Origin: Streptomyces sp. SM10
Lineage (GTDB): Bacteria; Actinomycetota; Actinomycetes; Streptomycetales; Streptomycetaceae
Assembly: GCF_002910915.1 (NCBI RefSeq)
Contig: NZ_NEUF01000081.1
Coordinates: 1 to 64,000, forward strand
Direction of reading: 5' to 3'
Length of the DNA stretch: 64,000 nucleotides
The notes beneath the pieces were generated by a model. The model had not been told where the DNA came from. It saw nothing but the letters and a program-made list of their open reading frames with translations, and searched no databases. Positions 19,060-28,183 of the stretch are shown piece after piece. The stretch's first letter is position 1. Every line of letters begins with the position of its first letter. The position numbers and the translations under genes are program-made.

Positions 19060-20100
19060 CTAACTCCGTCGTCGGGGGCGACCGGCCGTGCTCTTCGGGG
19101 CTTTACCGGCCGACGACCCGGCTCTGCCGCCCGTCTTCTTCGCGGGCGCGGTCTTCCTGGCGGCCGTCTTCTTCGCAGCGGTCTTCTTGGCAGCGGTCCT
19201 CTCGGCCGGGGGCCGGGCGGCCTTCTTGGCGGGAGCCGACTTCTTTGCGGGTGGCGCCTTTCCAGCGGCGTCCTTGCGAGGGGCGGCCCGGCGCCGACGC
19301 CGAGCGGGCGGAGGCTTCTCCTCCTCGTCCTCTTCCCCGGGTTCCGCGCTCTCCTCGTCCTCGTCCTCGTCCGCCGACGACGTCTCGTTCTCCTTGCCGA
19401 GGAGGCCGAGCACGCGTCCCCCGATCGCGTCGGCCAGGGACCCCGCACCCCGGTCGGCCACGGCGGTCGGGATGTCTTCGGCCGCGGCGCCCGCATCGGA
19501 CCCCACGGCGTCCACCGCGTCACCGGCACCTGCGCCGACCTCCGCCGCCGCGGTCCCGGCGCCCTCACCGACGGTTTCCACCGCGGACCCGGCGCCCTCT
19601 CCCACGGTTTCCACCGCGGAACCCGCGCCCCGGCCCACATCCTTGACGGCTCCGCCGGCGCCCTCACCGAGTTCGCCGACGGCTCTGCCTGTCCCGCTGC
19701 CGATCTCCTCGACGGCCGAGCCCACTCCGCGCGTCAGTTGTTCGAGGATCTGGGGATTGCGGTCGATCGTCTGCAGGACCCGGGCAAGGATGGTCGCCAC
19801 GTTGTGCAGCCGCACCTTGAGCTGCGCCTCGACATCGACCCCGGTCAGATCCAGCTGGACCCGGCCGAGCTGCACATCGGCCCCGACGTTCAGTTTGAGC
19901 AGGTCCAGTACCTCGGCCTGGAGGGAGACGCGGGCTCTGAGGTTTTCGACCTCCAGACCGAGTTCGTCCAGATGAAGGTTCGGTACATCCAGGAACACGT
20001 CCGACGGGCCTTCGGCGCCCGTGTCGTTGTCGGGAACGACGACCCCGTAGGAGCGGTCCGAACCCTGCCTGTCGTTGTCTGCGCTGTCGGCGTTGGGCAT
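19060..20100 (-). CDS. Histone-tail-like protein with hendecad repeats and acidic and lysine-rich segments
   Basis: A 346-residue protein of four visible parts. Residues 32-125 form a folded-looking amphipathic beta/helical domain (DVFLDVPNLHLDELGLEVEN onward), which resembles a conserved actinobacterial hypothetical family. Residues 133-209 are seven 11-residue repeats of the form VGEGAGSAVET. Residues 243-262 are nearly all Asp/Glu. Residues 266-346 are Lys/Ala/Arg/Pro-rich with repeated AAKKT, like bacterial histone H1 or Lsr2/HU tails. DNA or polyphosphate binding by the tail is inferred. ATG 20100 was taken as the start because the protein keeps a normal acidic N terminus from there. No close neighbour explains its job. 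Confidence 0.8.
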   Translation of the reverse strand: MPNADSADNDRQGSDRSYGVVVPDNDTGAEGPSDVFLDVPNLHLDELGLEVENLRARVSLQAEVLDLLKLNVGADVQLGRVQLDLTGVDVEAQLKVRLHNVATILARVLQTIDRNPQILEQLTRGVGSAVEEIGSGTGRAVGELGEGAGGAVKDVGRGAGSAVETVGEGAGSAVETVGEGAGTAAAEVGAGAGDAVDAVGSDAGAAAEDIPTAVADRGAGSLADAIGGRVLGLLGKENETSSADEDEDEESAEPGEEDEEEKPPPARRRRRAAPRKDAAGKAPPAKKSAPAKKAARPPAERTAAKKTAAKKTAARKTAPAKKTGGRAGSSAGKAPKSTAGRPRRRS

Positions 20101-20241
20101 TCCTCGCGCACATCCTCTTTCGGCACGGTGACCCCCACCCAGTGTTGAACGGAGTGAGCGGCGACGCAATCGCCGCCGGAACCGGCCCGCCGCGCAATGT
20201 CACGGTCCTGGACGGCCCGCCCGGAAGGGGGGTCGGGGCAC

Positions 20242-20622
20242 TCAGTTGCCGAAGTCGCGGCGTGCGGACTCGATATGGCCGATGTGCTGATGGGTCCAGT
20301 CACACATCAGGTCCACGGTCTGCCGCAGCCCCCGTCCCGGCTCCGTCAGCCGGTACTCCACACGCGGCGGCACGGTGGGGTACACCGTCCGCTCGGCCAG
20401 CCCGTTGCGCTCCAGCATCCGCAGGTTCTGGGTGAGCATCTTGTGGCTGATGCCGTCGACGGCGCTCCGGACCTCGCTGAAGCGCAGGGTGCGCTCCCCG
20501 AGGGCCTCGATGATCAGCAGCGCCCACTTGTTGGCGACGTCGGAGAAGATCTCCCGGGCGAGCGAGTCCGCACGCCTCAGATCGGCCTGCTCCTCCGGCG
20601 AGCCGCTGAACTGCTTGGTCAC
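20242..20622 (-). CDS. HxlR-family winged-helix regulator
   Basis: A 126-residue regulator typical in size for HxlR (about 110-130). It contains VANKWALLIIEALGERTLRF, EVRSAVDGISHKMLTQNLR (the recognition helix region) and PRVEYRLTEPGRGL, the wing. The GTG start at 20622 has GGGGAA upstream. The HxlR motif cysteine near the N terminus used in some redox/aldehyde sensors is absent. It diverges from the RidA-family gene, with a near-palindrome between them, so it probably controls that gene. Confidence 0.92.
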   Translation of the reverse strand: MTKQFSGSPEEQADLRRADSLAREIFSDVANKWALLIIEALGERTLRFSEVRSAVDGISHKMLTQNLRMLERNGLAERTVYPTVPPRVEYRLTEPGRGLRQTVDLMCDWTHQHIGHIESARRDFGN

Positions 20623-20682
20623 CTTCTGGTTCCCCTGTCACCGAAAAGTGCGTTCTTCCACGTCAGCGCCACACTCTCCTAC

Positions 20683-20697
20683 GGTTCCCGGGTAACC
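20683..20697. promoter_or_regulatory. Near-palindromic candidate HxlR operator
   Basis: GGTTCCCGGGTAACC is a 15-bp near-perfect inverted repeat in the 127-bp gap between hxlR and the RidA gene. Position and symmetry suggest a binding site for the adjacent regulator; this has not been shown. Confidence 0.45.
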
Positions 20698-20749
20698 ACA
20701 AGAGAGCACAGGCCGGCCGCGGTCGTGTGCGGCGAGAAAGGTGAGCAGC

Positions 20750-21157
20750 ATGGCCGTCACCCTGGTGAACCCCGAAGGACTTCCGGAGATCGACGCCTAC
20801 CACCAGGTGTCGGTCGCGACCGGTTCGAAGCTCGTCTTCCTGGCGGGCCAGGTCGCCTGGGACGCCGACGGCGTCACCGTCGGCGAGGGCGATCTGGCCG
20901 CACAGGTCGAGCGGTGCTACCTCAACATCGCCACGGCACTCGCCGGAGTCGGTGCCTCCTTCGCCGACGTGGTGAAGGTGACGGTCCACGTCGTCGACTG
21001 GACCCCCGACAAGATGCCCCAGTTCCTGGACGGGGTGGACCGGGCGTCCGCGAAGCTCGGCGCCACACCGGTTCCGCCGGGCACACTGCTGGGCGTCGCG
21101 TCTCTCGACGTGCCCGAGCACCTCGTGGAGGTGGAAGCCGTCGCGGTCATCGACTGA
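20750..21157 (+). CDS. RidA/YjgF family protein
   Basis: A 135-residue member of the YjgF/YER057c/UK114 family, which typically hydrolyses reactive enamine/imine intermediates or related deaminase products. It has VFLAGQVAWDADG, QVERCYLNIATALAGVGASF and a C-terminal RidA-like LVEVEAVAVI. In the archetypal RidA a conserved Arg near the C terminus binds the imino acid; here the local sequence is PPGTLLGVASLDVPEHLVEV without an obvious Arg, so this is a divergent Rid subgroup. ATG 20750 is preferred over GTG 20741 because AGAAAGG is 8 nt upstream. It overlaps the converging methyltransferase gene by 11 bp. Confidence 0.88.
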   Translation: MAVTLVNPEGLPEIDAYHQVSVATGSKLVFLAGQVAWDADGVTVGEGDLAAQVERCYLNIATALAGVGASFADVVKVTVHVVDWTPDKMPQFLDGVDRASAKLGATPVPPGTLLGVASLDVPEHLVEVEAVAVID

Positions 21158-21899
21158 GAGTGCCCGCACCCTCCGGCTTCCGGAACAGCGCCGTCCAGAG
21201 GAAGTCCTCGCCGAACCGGGGGGAGTCGGCCGGCTCGTCCCGCATCCGGCGCAACTCCACCTCCTCCAGCTCGCCGAAGATCAGGCGCAGGGACTCCGGC
21301 GTGTAGGCCAGCCCCCCGTGCAGTTCCGCCGTGCCGTAGAGCTCCGCGTCGGGCAGCTCGGATCCCATGGAGCCCGAGGCGAAGCAGGTGAGGGCCAGGT
21401 GCCCGCCGGGAGCGAGGACACGGTCCACGAGGGCGAGGTAGCCGACGCGGCGGTGCGGCGGCAGGTGGTGGAAGCAGCCCGAGTCGTGGATCAGGTCGTA
21501 CGGTCCCTCCGGTGCGCCCTCGCCCGGGGCGAAGACGTCACCGCAGCGGAAGCGGATGTCCGCCCCGGCCTCGGTGGCCCGCTCCTCGGCCCAGGCCAGC
21601 GCCCCGGGCGACAGGTCCACGGCATCGACCTCGAAGCCGGCCGAGGCGAGATACAACGCGTTGCGCCCGGGCCCGCAGCCGACGTCGAGGGCGCGTCCCG
21701 GGATGATCAGCACGCGCTCGACGTACGACACGAGGCTCTCGTCCGGCTTCGCCACGAAGAACGGCACGGGCCTGGACCGGACCTCGTAGAACCCGTCCCA
21801 CCAGTCGGTCCCCTGCTCGGTCCACCGGTCGGCATCCGGCGCGAACAGGCCGTCCATGAGCCGCATGACATCGTCCACCGAGCGTATGTTCCGGTCCAT
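21147..21899 (-). CDS. Class I SAM-dependent methyltransferase
   Basis: A 250-residue methyltransferase. Motif I ALDVGCGPGRNALYLA, an acidic end of strand 2 (VDAVDLSP), and LIHDSGCFHHLPPHRR as motif IV region are visible. The N terminus (DRWTEQGTDWWDGFYEVRSR, WWDGFY-type) resembles thiopurine- or tellurite-type methyltransferases, which act on small molecules. ATG 21899 was chosen since the conserved N-terminal part follows immediately. The gene converges on ridA with an 11-bp overlap. The substrate is unknown. Confidence 0.88.
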   Translation of the reverse strand: MDRNIRSVDDVMRLMDGLFAPDADRWTEQGTDWWDGFYEVRSRPVPFFVAKPDESLVSYVERVLIIPGRALDVGCGPGRNALYLASAGFEVDAVDLSPGALAWAEERATEAGADIRFRCGDVFAPGEGAPEGPYDLIHDSGCFHHLPPHRRVGYLALVDRVLAPGGHLALTCFASGSMGSELPDAELYGTAELHGGLAYTPESLRLIFGELEEVELRRMRDEPADSPRFGEDFLWTALFRKPEGAGTLSR

Positions 21900-22382
21900 C
21901 CGGAGCCCCCTTCCCGAGGTGTCGATTCTAGGTGAGAAAGAGGAATCACCCCAGGTCAGAGGTGTTGCGGCGGGGTCGTGGGCGGGCTGCTGCGAGTGTC
22001 TCGCGCAGAGGCGGGACGGGGAGCGCCGGAGGGGGCCTGGACCGCCCCGAACAGCCCGCCGAGGGGCCTGAAGGGGGCACGGAGCGGGGCGCCGAGGCGG
22101 GTTTCCCGGCCCCTTCCACGCGTCCTGTCGCGGAATGCCGGGGCGCGGCCCCGTGCCGCGCGGACGTCGTGCGGGGGGACAGGTCTCCCCGCGGACGCGG
22201 ACGCGTAGGCGCGGGCGGAGGCGGAAGGGGAGTGAGGGCGGGAGCCGGACGCCCGGGCCGGTCACTGCTGGTGTCCTCGCCGGGCGGGACCGAGAATGCG
22301 CGGGCAGGGGCATCGGTGGGCCCCCGCGGGCGTCAGGGCGGGACCGGACGACCGCGACCGCACGGGAAGAAGAGGGAGAGGC
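21900..22382. other. Intergenic region without a recognisable gene
   Basis: This 483-bp GC-rich stretch lies between the divergent methyltransferase and serine hydrolase genes. Frames crossing it show skewed Gly/Arg/Pro composition and no family pattern. Only the ribosome binding site GGGAGAGG just before 22383 is evident. It presumably holds both promoters. Confidence 0.6.
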
Positions 22383-23540
22383 ATGTTGACGAGCGACCGC
22401 GAGGCCGGTGAAGGCACGGTGCACGGGCAGGTGCACGACGGATTCGAAGGCGTGCGGGAGGCGTTCGCCCACGTCGTGCGGGAGCAACCGCAGCCGACCG
22501 GGCAGCAGTTGGCGGTCTACAGCGACGGGGTGCGCGTCGTGGACCTCTGGGCCGGTCCAGGGGTGGACGGGGACACCCTGACCGGGGTGTTCTCGGTGAG
22601 CAAGGGCGCCGCGTACATCGTCGTGGCCCTGCTCGTCCAGGACGGAGTGCTCGACCTGGACCGCACGGTGTCCTCGTACTGGCCCGAGTTCGGTCAGGCC
22701 GGCAAGGAGCGGATCACGCTTCGGCAACTGCTCGCCCACCAGGCAGGTGTGGTCGGCGTCGACGACGTCTTCACGATCGAGGAGCTGGCCGACGACCGGC
22801 TGATGGCCGGGCGCCTCGCCGCGCAGGCCCCCTACTGGACGCCCGGTACGGCGTTCGGCTACCACGGCCTCGTCATCGCCGCGCTCGCGGGCGAGGTCGT
22901 CCGCAGGGCCACCGGCCGGAGCCTGCAGGACTGGTGGGAGCTGCGTGTGCGGGCTCCGCGCGGCGCCGACTTCTTCCTGGGGCTGCCCGAGGAACTGGAC
23001 GCGCGCTACCTGCCCGTGACCCCTGCGGTGCCTGAACCGGGGGCCGAGGAGCCCGAGCCGGAGTCGCGGAAGCTGCTGGACATAGCCTTCAGTACCGCTC
23101 ACCTGCCGGACCTGTCCGTCTTCCCGAACTTCCGGCTCACGAGGGCTCTCGGCCAGGGCTCGGCGGGCGGCGTGGCCTCCGCCCGGGGCGCGGCCGCCGC
23201 CTTCGCGGCGGTCATCGGCGTCCTCGACGGCAGCCCGGCGCTGCTCGACCCGGACACGATCGAGACGTTCACCCGGATCCACTCGGAGGGCACCGACCTG
23301 GTGGGTGGTGACGAGAGCCGCTTCGCCCTGGGATTCCAGGTCCTCGACGCCCGTTACGACGTACTGGGCGCGGACGCCTTCGGCCACGGGGGAGCGGCCG
23401 GTGCCATGGCGTTCGCGAGTCCCGCCCGGGGCTTCGCCTACGGGTACGTCCGGAGCCGGTTCGCCCTCGGGGACAGCGCGGACAAGGAGAACACCATGAT
23501 GATCGGCGAAGTGGTCGCGGCGGTCCGCGGCCGGAAGTAG
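22383..23540 (+). CDS. Serine hydrolase, class C beta-lactamase fold
   Basis: A 385-residue penicillin-binding-like hydrolase (beta-lactamase superfamily, EstB/LACTB type). The nucleophile motif is SVSK (Ser71, Lys74), with a Tyr motif FGYHG in place of YxN and FGHGG in place of the KTG box, the pattern of esterases in this fold rather than true beta-lactamases. No signal peptide is seen, so it is probably cytoplasmic. ATG 22383 has GGGAGAGG 6 nt upstream. A hairpin terminator follows the stop. The substrate is unknown. Confidence 0.88.
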   Translation: MLTSDREAGEGTVHGQVHDGFEGVREAFAHVVREQPQPTGQQLAVYSDGVRVVDLWAGPGVDGDTLTGVFSVSKGAAYIVVALLVQDGVLDLDRTVSSYWPEFGQAGKERITLRQLLAHQAGVVGVDDVFTIEELADDRLMAGRLAAQAPYWTPGTAFGYHGLVIAALAGEVVRRATGRSLQDWWELRVRAPRGADFFLGLPEELDARYLPVTPAVPEPGAEEPEPESRKLLDIAFSTAHLPDLSVFPNFRLTRALGQGSAGGVASARGAAAAFAAVIGVLDGSPALLDPDTIETFTRIHSEGTDLVGGDESRFALGFQVLDARYDVLGADAFGHGGAAGAMAFASPARGFAYGYVRSRFALGDSADKENTMMIGEVVAAVRGRK

Positions 23541-23552
23541 CCACGTACGGCG

Positions 23553-23590
23553 GGCGGGCGGCGAGGTGACCTCGGACCGCGCCGCCCGCC
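23553..23590 (+). terminator. Hairpin terminator after the serine hydrolase
   Basis: GGCGGGCGGCG (23553-23563) pairs perfectly with CGCCGCCCGCC (23580-23590). The loop itself contains a short GGT/ACC pairing. It begins 13 nt after the stop codon. Confidence 0.65.
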
Positions 23591-23648
23591 GGGGCCACCA
23601 GAAGCCGAGCGTCAGCACCGACGTCAGTGCCGGCCGGCCCGATTCACC

Positions 23649-23861
23649 ATGACCGACGACAGAGAGAAGGAAACACCGTCCGGGTACCTCAGGGCACAGC
23701 GGGCCGGCGGGCTCGCGATGGTCCACGGCCTCGAGGTCACCGTCCTGCGCCGGATCCTCCTGCACATGATCGAGGAGACCGCGCGCCACGCCGGCCACCT
23801 CGACATCGTCCGCGAGCTGCTCGACGGACGGACCGGTTGGGGCCGCGCCAGGGCCTCCGGC
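23649..23861 (+). pseudogene. DinB/DUF664 mycothiol-transferase remnant with internal deletion
   Basis: The frame starts like a full DUF664 protein (MTDDREKETPSGYLRAQRA) and after about 30 residues jumps straight to the family's C terminus (ILLHMIEETARHAGHLDIVR then ELLDGRTG). The intervening about 90-100 residues, with most of the helical bundle and metal ligands, are missing, and no stop follows where the family ends. The missing block is therefore an in-frame internal deletion plus loss of the 3' end. The end coordinate is approximate. The product, if made, could not form the four-helix DinB fold. Confidence 0.75.
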
Positions 23862-23918
23862 TTGGATCACGCCGGGCTCGCGGGGCCTGGCCCGGACGAA
23901 AGACCCCGGGCGGGCCGG

Positions 23919-24254
23919 TCACCACGTGTCGCCGACGCGCACCTTGTCCCATCGGCTCTTCGAGATGCACAACTCGTGCTCGTCGTCGTTGAGTTCGATC
24001 TGCCAGCACTCCGGCTCGCGGTGCGATACGCGCTTGGTGCCCGTCTTCACCGTGCGGCAGGACCGCTTGCTGTCGCCGTTGCTCCGCTTCGTCGTGCACG
24101 TGCGCTTGGTGACCGGCTCGGTGCTCCACGTCGTGCGGGCCGCCTTGTGCTCCTTCTCCGTGATCGTGCCGTGCACGTCGTCGCTCCCGCAGGCGGCCAG
24201 GAGCAGTACGGCGACGGGTATGGCGGCCAAGGCGGCGATCCTGCGGACAGGCAT
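23919..24254 (-). CDS. Small cysteine-containing lipoprotein, unknown function
   Basis: A 111-residue lipoprotein. The signal peptide has Arg4-Arg5, a hydrophobic core and lipobox LLAAC with Cys22 as the lipidation site. The mature part is small and basic with four further Cys residues in CTTKR, SCRT, ECWQIEL and LCISKS contexts, which could form two disulfides. The C-terminal HELCISKSRWDKVRVGDTW resembles DUF-type domains of actinobacterial secreted proteins. No function is assigned. It is divergent from the recD2 gene. Confidence 0.82.
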   Translation of the reverse strand: MPVRRIAALAAIPVAVLLLAACGSDDVHGTITEKEHKAARTTWSTEPVTKRTCTTKRSNGDSKRSCRTVKTGTKRVSHREPECWQIELNDDEHELCISKSRWDKVRVGDTW

Positions 24255-24454
24255 GGGTGAAGTCCTCTGCGGCGAAGAGTGGCGCCGGGGCCGGACGGGG
24301 GCTGGGCGACGGCGTGGGGGCAGATCGCAGCATAGGGACGCCTCCGCGCCCGGACCAGGGCGGGTGGCACATCCGCCCGTATTCGTCCTCGCAGGGCCTC
24401 CCCGACGGTCGGCGTCCCGGCGGACTGTCAGCCGGGACCGGTACCGTCGGCACC

Positions 24455-26686
24455 ATGTCCAACTCCGCCGTGCTCGAAGGCGTCCTGGAGCGCATCACCT
24501 ACGCCAACGAGGAGAACGGCTACACCGTCGCCCGTGTCGACACCGGACGGGGTGCGGGTGATCTGCTCACCGTCGTCGGGTCGCTGCTCGGTGCGCAGCC
24601 GGGCGAGTCCCTGCGGATGGAGGGGCGTTGGGCCTCGCACCCGCAGTTCGGCAAACAGTTCCAGGTCGACAACTACACGACGATCCTCCCGGCGACCATC
24701 CAGGGCATCCGCCGCTATCTCGGCTCGGGGCTGATCAAGGGCATCGGGCCGGTCATGGCCGACCGCATCACCACCCACTTCGGCGTCGACACCCTCGACA
24801 TCATCGAGCAGCATCCGAAGCGGCTGGTCGAGGTCCCGGGACTCGGTCCGAAGCGGACGAAGATGATCGCCGCCGCCTGGGAGGAGCAGAAGGCGATCAA
24901 GGAGGTCATGGTCTTCCTCCAGAGCGTCGGCGTCTCCACCTCCATCGCGGTCCGCATCTACAAGAAGTACGAGGACGCCTCGATCTCCGTCGTGAGGAAC
25001 CAGCCCTACCGGCTGGCCGCCGACGTCTGGGGCATCGGATTCCTCACCGCCGACCGCATCGCCCAGGCCGTCGGCATCCCGCACGACAGTCCCGAGCGGG
25101 TCAAGGCCGGACTCCAGTACGCCCTGTCGCAGTCCACGGACCAGGGGCACTGTTTCCTCCCCGAGGAGCGGCTGATCGCCGACGGGGTGAAGCTGCTCCA
25201 GGTCGACACCGGGCTCGTCATCGACTGCCTGGCCGAGCTGGCCGAGGATCCGGAGGGCGTCGTACGGGAGAAGGTGCCCGGCCCCGAGGACGGGCAGCCG
25301 GTCACCGCCGTCTACCTGGTCCCCTTCCACCGGGCCGAGATCGCCCTGGCCGCCCAGGTGCAGCGCCTGCTGCGGACGCCGGAGGACCGGATGCCGGCCT
25401 TCCAGGACGTCGACTGGGACAAGGCTCTGGCCTGGCTCGCGCGGCGTACGGGGGCGACGCTCGCCCCCGAGCAGGAGGCGGCCGTCCGGCTCGCGCTCAG
25501 CAGGAAGGTCGCCGTCCTCACCGGAGGCCCCGGCTGCGGGAAGTCGTTCACCGTGCGCTCCGTGATCGAGCTGGCCCGCGCCCGGAACGCGAAGGTGGTG
25601 CTCGCCGCCCCCACCGGGCGGGCCGCGAAACGGCTCTCGGAGCTGACCGGTGCCGAAGCCTCCACTGTGCACCGGCTCCTGGAGCTGAAGCCCGGAGGGG
25701 ATGCCGCTTACGACCGTGAACGGCCGCTGGACGCCGATCTGGTCGTCGTCGACGAGGCCTCGATGCTCGATCTGCTCCTCGCCAACAAGCTGATCAAGGC
25801 CGTGGCACCCGGTGCCCATCTCCTGCTGGTCGGTGATGTCGACCAGCTGCCCTCGGTCGGTGCCGGGGAGGTGCTGAGGGATCTGCTCGCGGAGGGCGGG
25901 CCCGTTCCCGCGGTGCGGCTGACCACCGTCTTCCGGCAGGCGCAGAAGTCGGGCGTCGTCACCAACGCCCACCGGATCAACTCCGGTGTGCCGCCGCTCA
26001 CCGAGGGGCTGGACGACTTCTTCCTGTTCGTGGAGGACGAGACGGAGGACGCCGGCGTGCTCGCCGTCGATGTCGCGGCACGGCGCATCCCCGCCAAGTT
26101 CGGCCTGAACCCCCGCCGTGACGTGCAGGTCCTCGCCCCGATGCACCGCGGACCGGCCGGTGCGGGACATCTCAACGGACTGCTCCAGCAGGCCATCACC
26201 CCAGGCCGTCCCGGCCTGCCGGAGAAGCGGTTCGGCGGCCGGGTCTTCCGGGTGGGCGACAAGGTGACGCAGATCAGGAACAACTACGACAAGGGGGAAA
26301 ACGGGGTCTTCAACGGTACCGTCGGTGTCGTCACCGCTCTCGACCCGGACGAGCAGAAGCTGACGGTCCTGACCGACGAGGACGAGGAGATCGTCTACGA
26401 CTTCGACGAACTGGACGAACTGGCCCATGCCTACGCGATGACCATCCACCGCTCCCAGGGCAGCGAATATCCGGCGGTCGTCATCCCCGTCACCACCAGT
26501 GCCTGGATGATGCTCCAGCGGAACCTGCTGTACACCGCCGTGACCAGGGCCAAGAAGCTCGTCGTACTGGTCGGTTCGCGCAAGGCCATCGGGCAGGCGG
26601 TCCGCACGGTTTCCGCTGGCAGGCGCTGTACGGGACTGGACTTCCGGCTCCGTGGCGGCACGGCCGGAGAGGTCCCGGAAAAATGA
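24455..26686 (+). CDS. RecD2-like SF1B ATP-dependent DNA helicase
   Basis: A 743-residue 5'-3' helicase. An N-terminal OB-like and helix-hairpin-helix region (LIKGIGPVMADRI, VEVPGLGPKR) precedes Walker A GGPGCGKS (357-364), Walker B VVVDEAS, GDVDQLPSVG (motif III), TTVFRQ (motif IV), and TIHRSQGSEY with LYTAVTRAKK (motifs V-VI). This long N terminus distinguishes RecD2 from the RecD subunit of RecBCD. ATG 24455 begins the conserved N-terminal SNSAVLEGVLERITY. It acts alone in repair and fork processing in other bacteria. It is followed by gltA. Confidence 0.93.
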   Translation: MSNSAVLEGVLERITYANEENGYTVARVDTGRGAGDLLTVVGSLLGAQPGESLRMEGRWASHPQFGKQFQVDNYTTILPATIQGIRRYLGSGLIKGIGPVMADRITTHFGVDTLDIIEQHPKRLVEVPGLGPKRTKMIAAAWEEQKAIKEVMVFLQSVGVSTSIAVRIYKKYEDASISVVRNQPYRLAADVWGIGFLTADRIAQAVGIPHDSPERVKAGLQYALSQSTDQGHCFLPEERLIADGVKLLQVDTGLVIDCLAELAEDPEGVVREKVPGPEDGQPVTAVYLVPFHRAEIALAAQVQRLLRTPEDRMPAFQDVDWDKALAWLARRTGATLAPEQEAAVRLALSRKVAVLTGGPGCGKSFTVRSVIELARARNAKVVLAAPTGRAAKRLSELTGAEASTVHRLLELKPGGDAAYDRERPLDADLVVVDEASMLDLLLANKLIKAVAPGAHLLLVGDVDQLPSVGAGEVLRDLLAEGGPVPAVRLTTVFRQAQKSGVVTNAHRINSGVPPLTEGLDDFFLFVEDETEDAGVLAVDVAARRIPAKFGLNPRRDVQVLAPMHRGPAGAGHLNGLLQQAITPGRPGLPEKRFGGRVFRVGDKVTQIRNNYDKGENGVFNGTVGVVTALDPDEQKLTVLTDEDEEIVYDFDELDELAHAYAMTIHRSQGSEYPAVVIPVTTSAWMMLQRNLLYTAVTRAKKLVVLVGSRKAIGQAVRTVSAGRRCTGLDFRLRGGTAGEVPEK

Positions 26687-26755
26687 TCGATCAAAACGGT
26701 GGGAAACATCACTGAGCCCTTCCGGAACCGGGATCCAGGGGGCAGGATGAGAAAG

Positions 26756-26784
26756 TTGACGGCACTCAGTGCCGCCAGTAGGTC
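26756..26784 (+). promoter_or_regulatory. Candidate vegetative promoter of citrate synthase
   Basis: TTGACG (26756-26761), 17 bp, then TAGGTC (26779-26784) fits a HrdB-type promoter, giving a leader of about 90 nt before the gltA start at 26885. Confidence 0.55.
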
Positions 26785-26884
26785 CAATGGACGACCCCGA
26801 GTGCACTCTCCTGAGCCAAATGGGGGAGGGTGGAGAACAGTCAGGGCACCTCGAAGAAGAGGCACTACGTCGGTGAGGGATGAC

Positions 26885-28183
26885 GTGAGCGAGCACACCA
26901 ACAACGCTGTAGTACTGCGGTACGGCGATGACGAGTACACCTACCCGGTGATCGACAGCACCGTCGGCGACAAGGGCTTCGATATCGGGAAGCTCCGGGC
27001 CAATACGGGCCTGGTCACGCTGGACAGCGGATACGGCAACACGGCCGCGTATAAATCCGCCATCACCTACCTCGACGGCGAGCAGGGCATCCTGCGGTAC
27101 CGCGGCTACCCGATCGAGCAGCTCGCCGAGAGCTCGACGTTCCTCGAGGTCGCGTACACGCTGATCAACGGTGACCTTCCCAAGGTCGACGAGCTGTCGG
27201 CCTTCAAGAACGAGATCACCCAGCACACGCTGCTGCACGAGGACGTCAAGCGCTTCTTCGACGGCTTCCCGCGCGACGCGCACCCGATGGCCATGCTGTC
27301 CTCGGTCGTCAGCGCCCTGTCGACGTTCTACCAGGACAGCCACAACCCGTTCGACGAGGAGCAGCGTCACCTCTCGACGATCCGGCTGCTGGCCAAGCTC
27401 CCGACGATCGCGGCGTACGCGTACAAGAAGTCGATCGGTCACCCGTTCGTCTACCCGCGCAACGACCTCGGCTACGTCGAGAACTTCCTGCGCATGACGT
27501 TCTCCGTCCCGGCTCAGGAGTACGTGCCGGACCCGGTCGTCGTCTCGGCGCTCGAGAAGCTGCTCATTCTGCACGCGGACCACGAGCAGAACTGTTCGAC
27601 CTCCACCGTGCGTCTGGTCGGCTCCTCGCAGGCGAACATGTTCGCCTCGATCTCCGCCGGCATCTCGGCCCTGTGGGGCCCGCTGCACGGCGGCGCCAAC
27701 CAGTCGGTCCTGGAGATGCTCGAGGGCATCCAGGCCAACGGCGGCGACGTCGACTCCTTCATCCAGAAGGTGAAGAACAAGGAGGACGGCGTCCGCCTGA
27801 TGGGCTTCGGCCACCGGGTGTACAAGTCCTTCGACCCGCGCGCAAAGATCATCAAGGCTGCCGCCCACGATGTGCTGTCCTCGCTCGGCAAGTCCGACGA
27901 ACTGCTCGACATCGCGCTCAAGCTGGAGGAGCACGCGCTCAGCGACGAGTACTTCGTCTCGCGCAACCTCTACCCCAACGTGGACTTCTACACGGGTCTG
28001 ATCTACCGCGCCATGGGCTTCCCGACCGAGATGTTCACCGTGCTGTTCGCGCTCGGCCGCCTCCCCGGCTGGATCGCCCAGTGGCACGAGATGATCAAGG
28101 AGCCGGGATCGCGCATCGGCCGCCCGCGCCAGATCTACACCGGCGAGGTCCTGCGCGACTTCGTCCCGGTCGAGGGCCGCTGA
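26885..28183 (+). CDS. gltA: Citrate synthase
   Basis: A 432-residue type II citrate synthase, the first step of the TCA cycle (oxaloacetate plus acetyl-CoA). The catalytic His motifs are present (LHGGANQSVLEML and MGFGHRVYKSFDPRAKI), and the C-terminal GRPRQIYTG is the oxaloacetate-binding end. The start is a GTG at 26885, VSEHTNNAVVLRYGDDEYTY (first 20 residues), with GAGGGA upstream; longer in-frame extensions lack family similarity. Length and N-terminal beta region match the hexameric bacterial form. A separate promoter lies upstream and a hairpin terminator downstream, so it is monocistronic. Confidence 0.95.
   Translation: MSEHTNNAVVLRYGDDEYTYPVIDSTVGDKGFDIGKLRANTGLVTLDSGYGNTAAYKSAITYLDGEQGILRYRGYPIEQLAESSTFLEVAYTLINGDLPKVDELSAFKNEITQHTLLHEDVKRFFDGFPRDAHPMAMLSSVVSALSTFYQDSHNPFDEEQRHLSTIRLLAKLPTIAAYAYKKSIGHPFVYPRNDLGYVENFLRMTFSVPAQEYVPDPVVVSALEKLLILHADHEQNCSTSTVRLVGSSQANMFASISAGISALWGPLHGGANQSVLEMLEGIQANGGDVDSFIQKVKNKEDGVRLMGFGHRVYKSFDPRAKIIKAAAHDVLSSLGKSDELLDIALKLEEHALSDEYFVSRNLYPNVDFYTGLIYRAMGFPTEMFTVLFALGRLPGWIAQWHEMIKEPGSRIGRPRQIYTGEVLRDFVPVEGR

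Noticed and set aside
18914-19063. 49-codon frame downstream of the ECF-like promoter
   Set aside because: No ribosome binding site, no conserved pattern and ordinary composition; kept only as a possibility in the findings.
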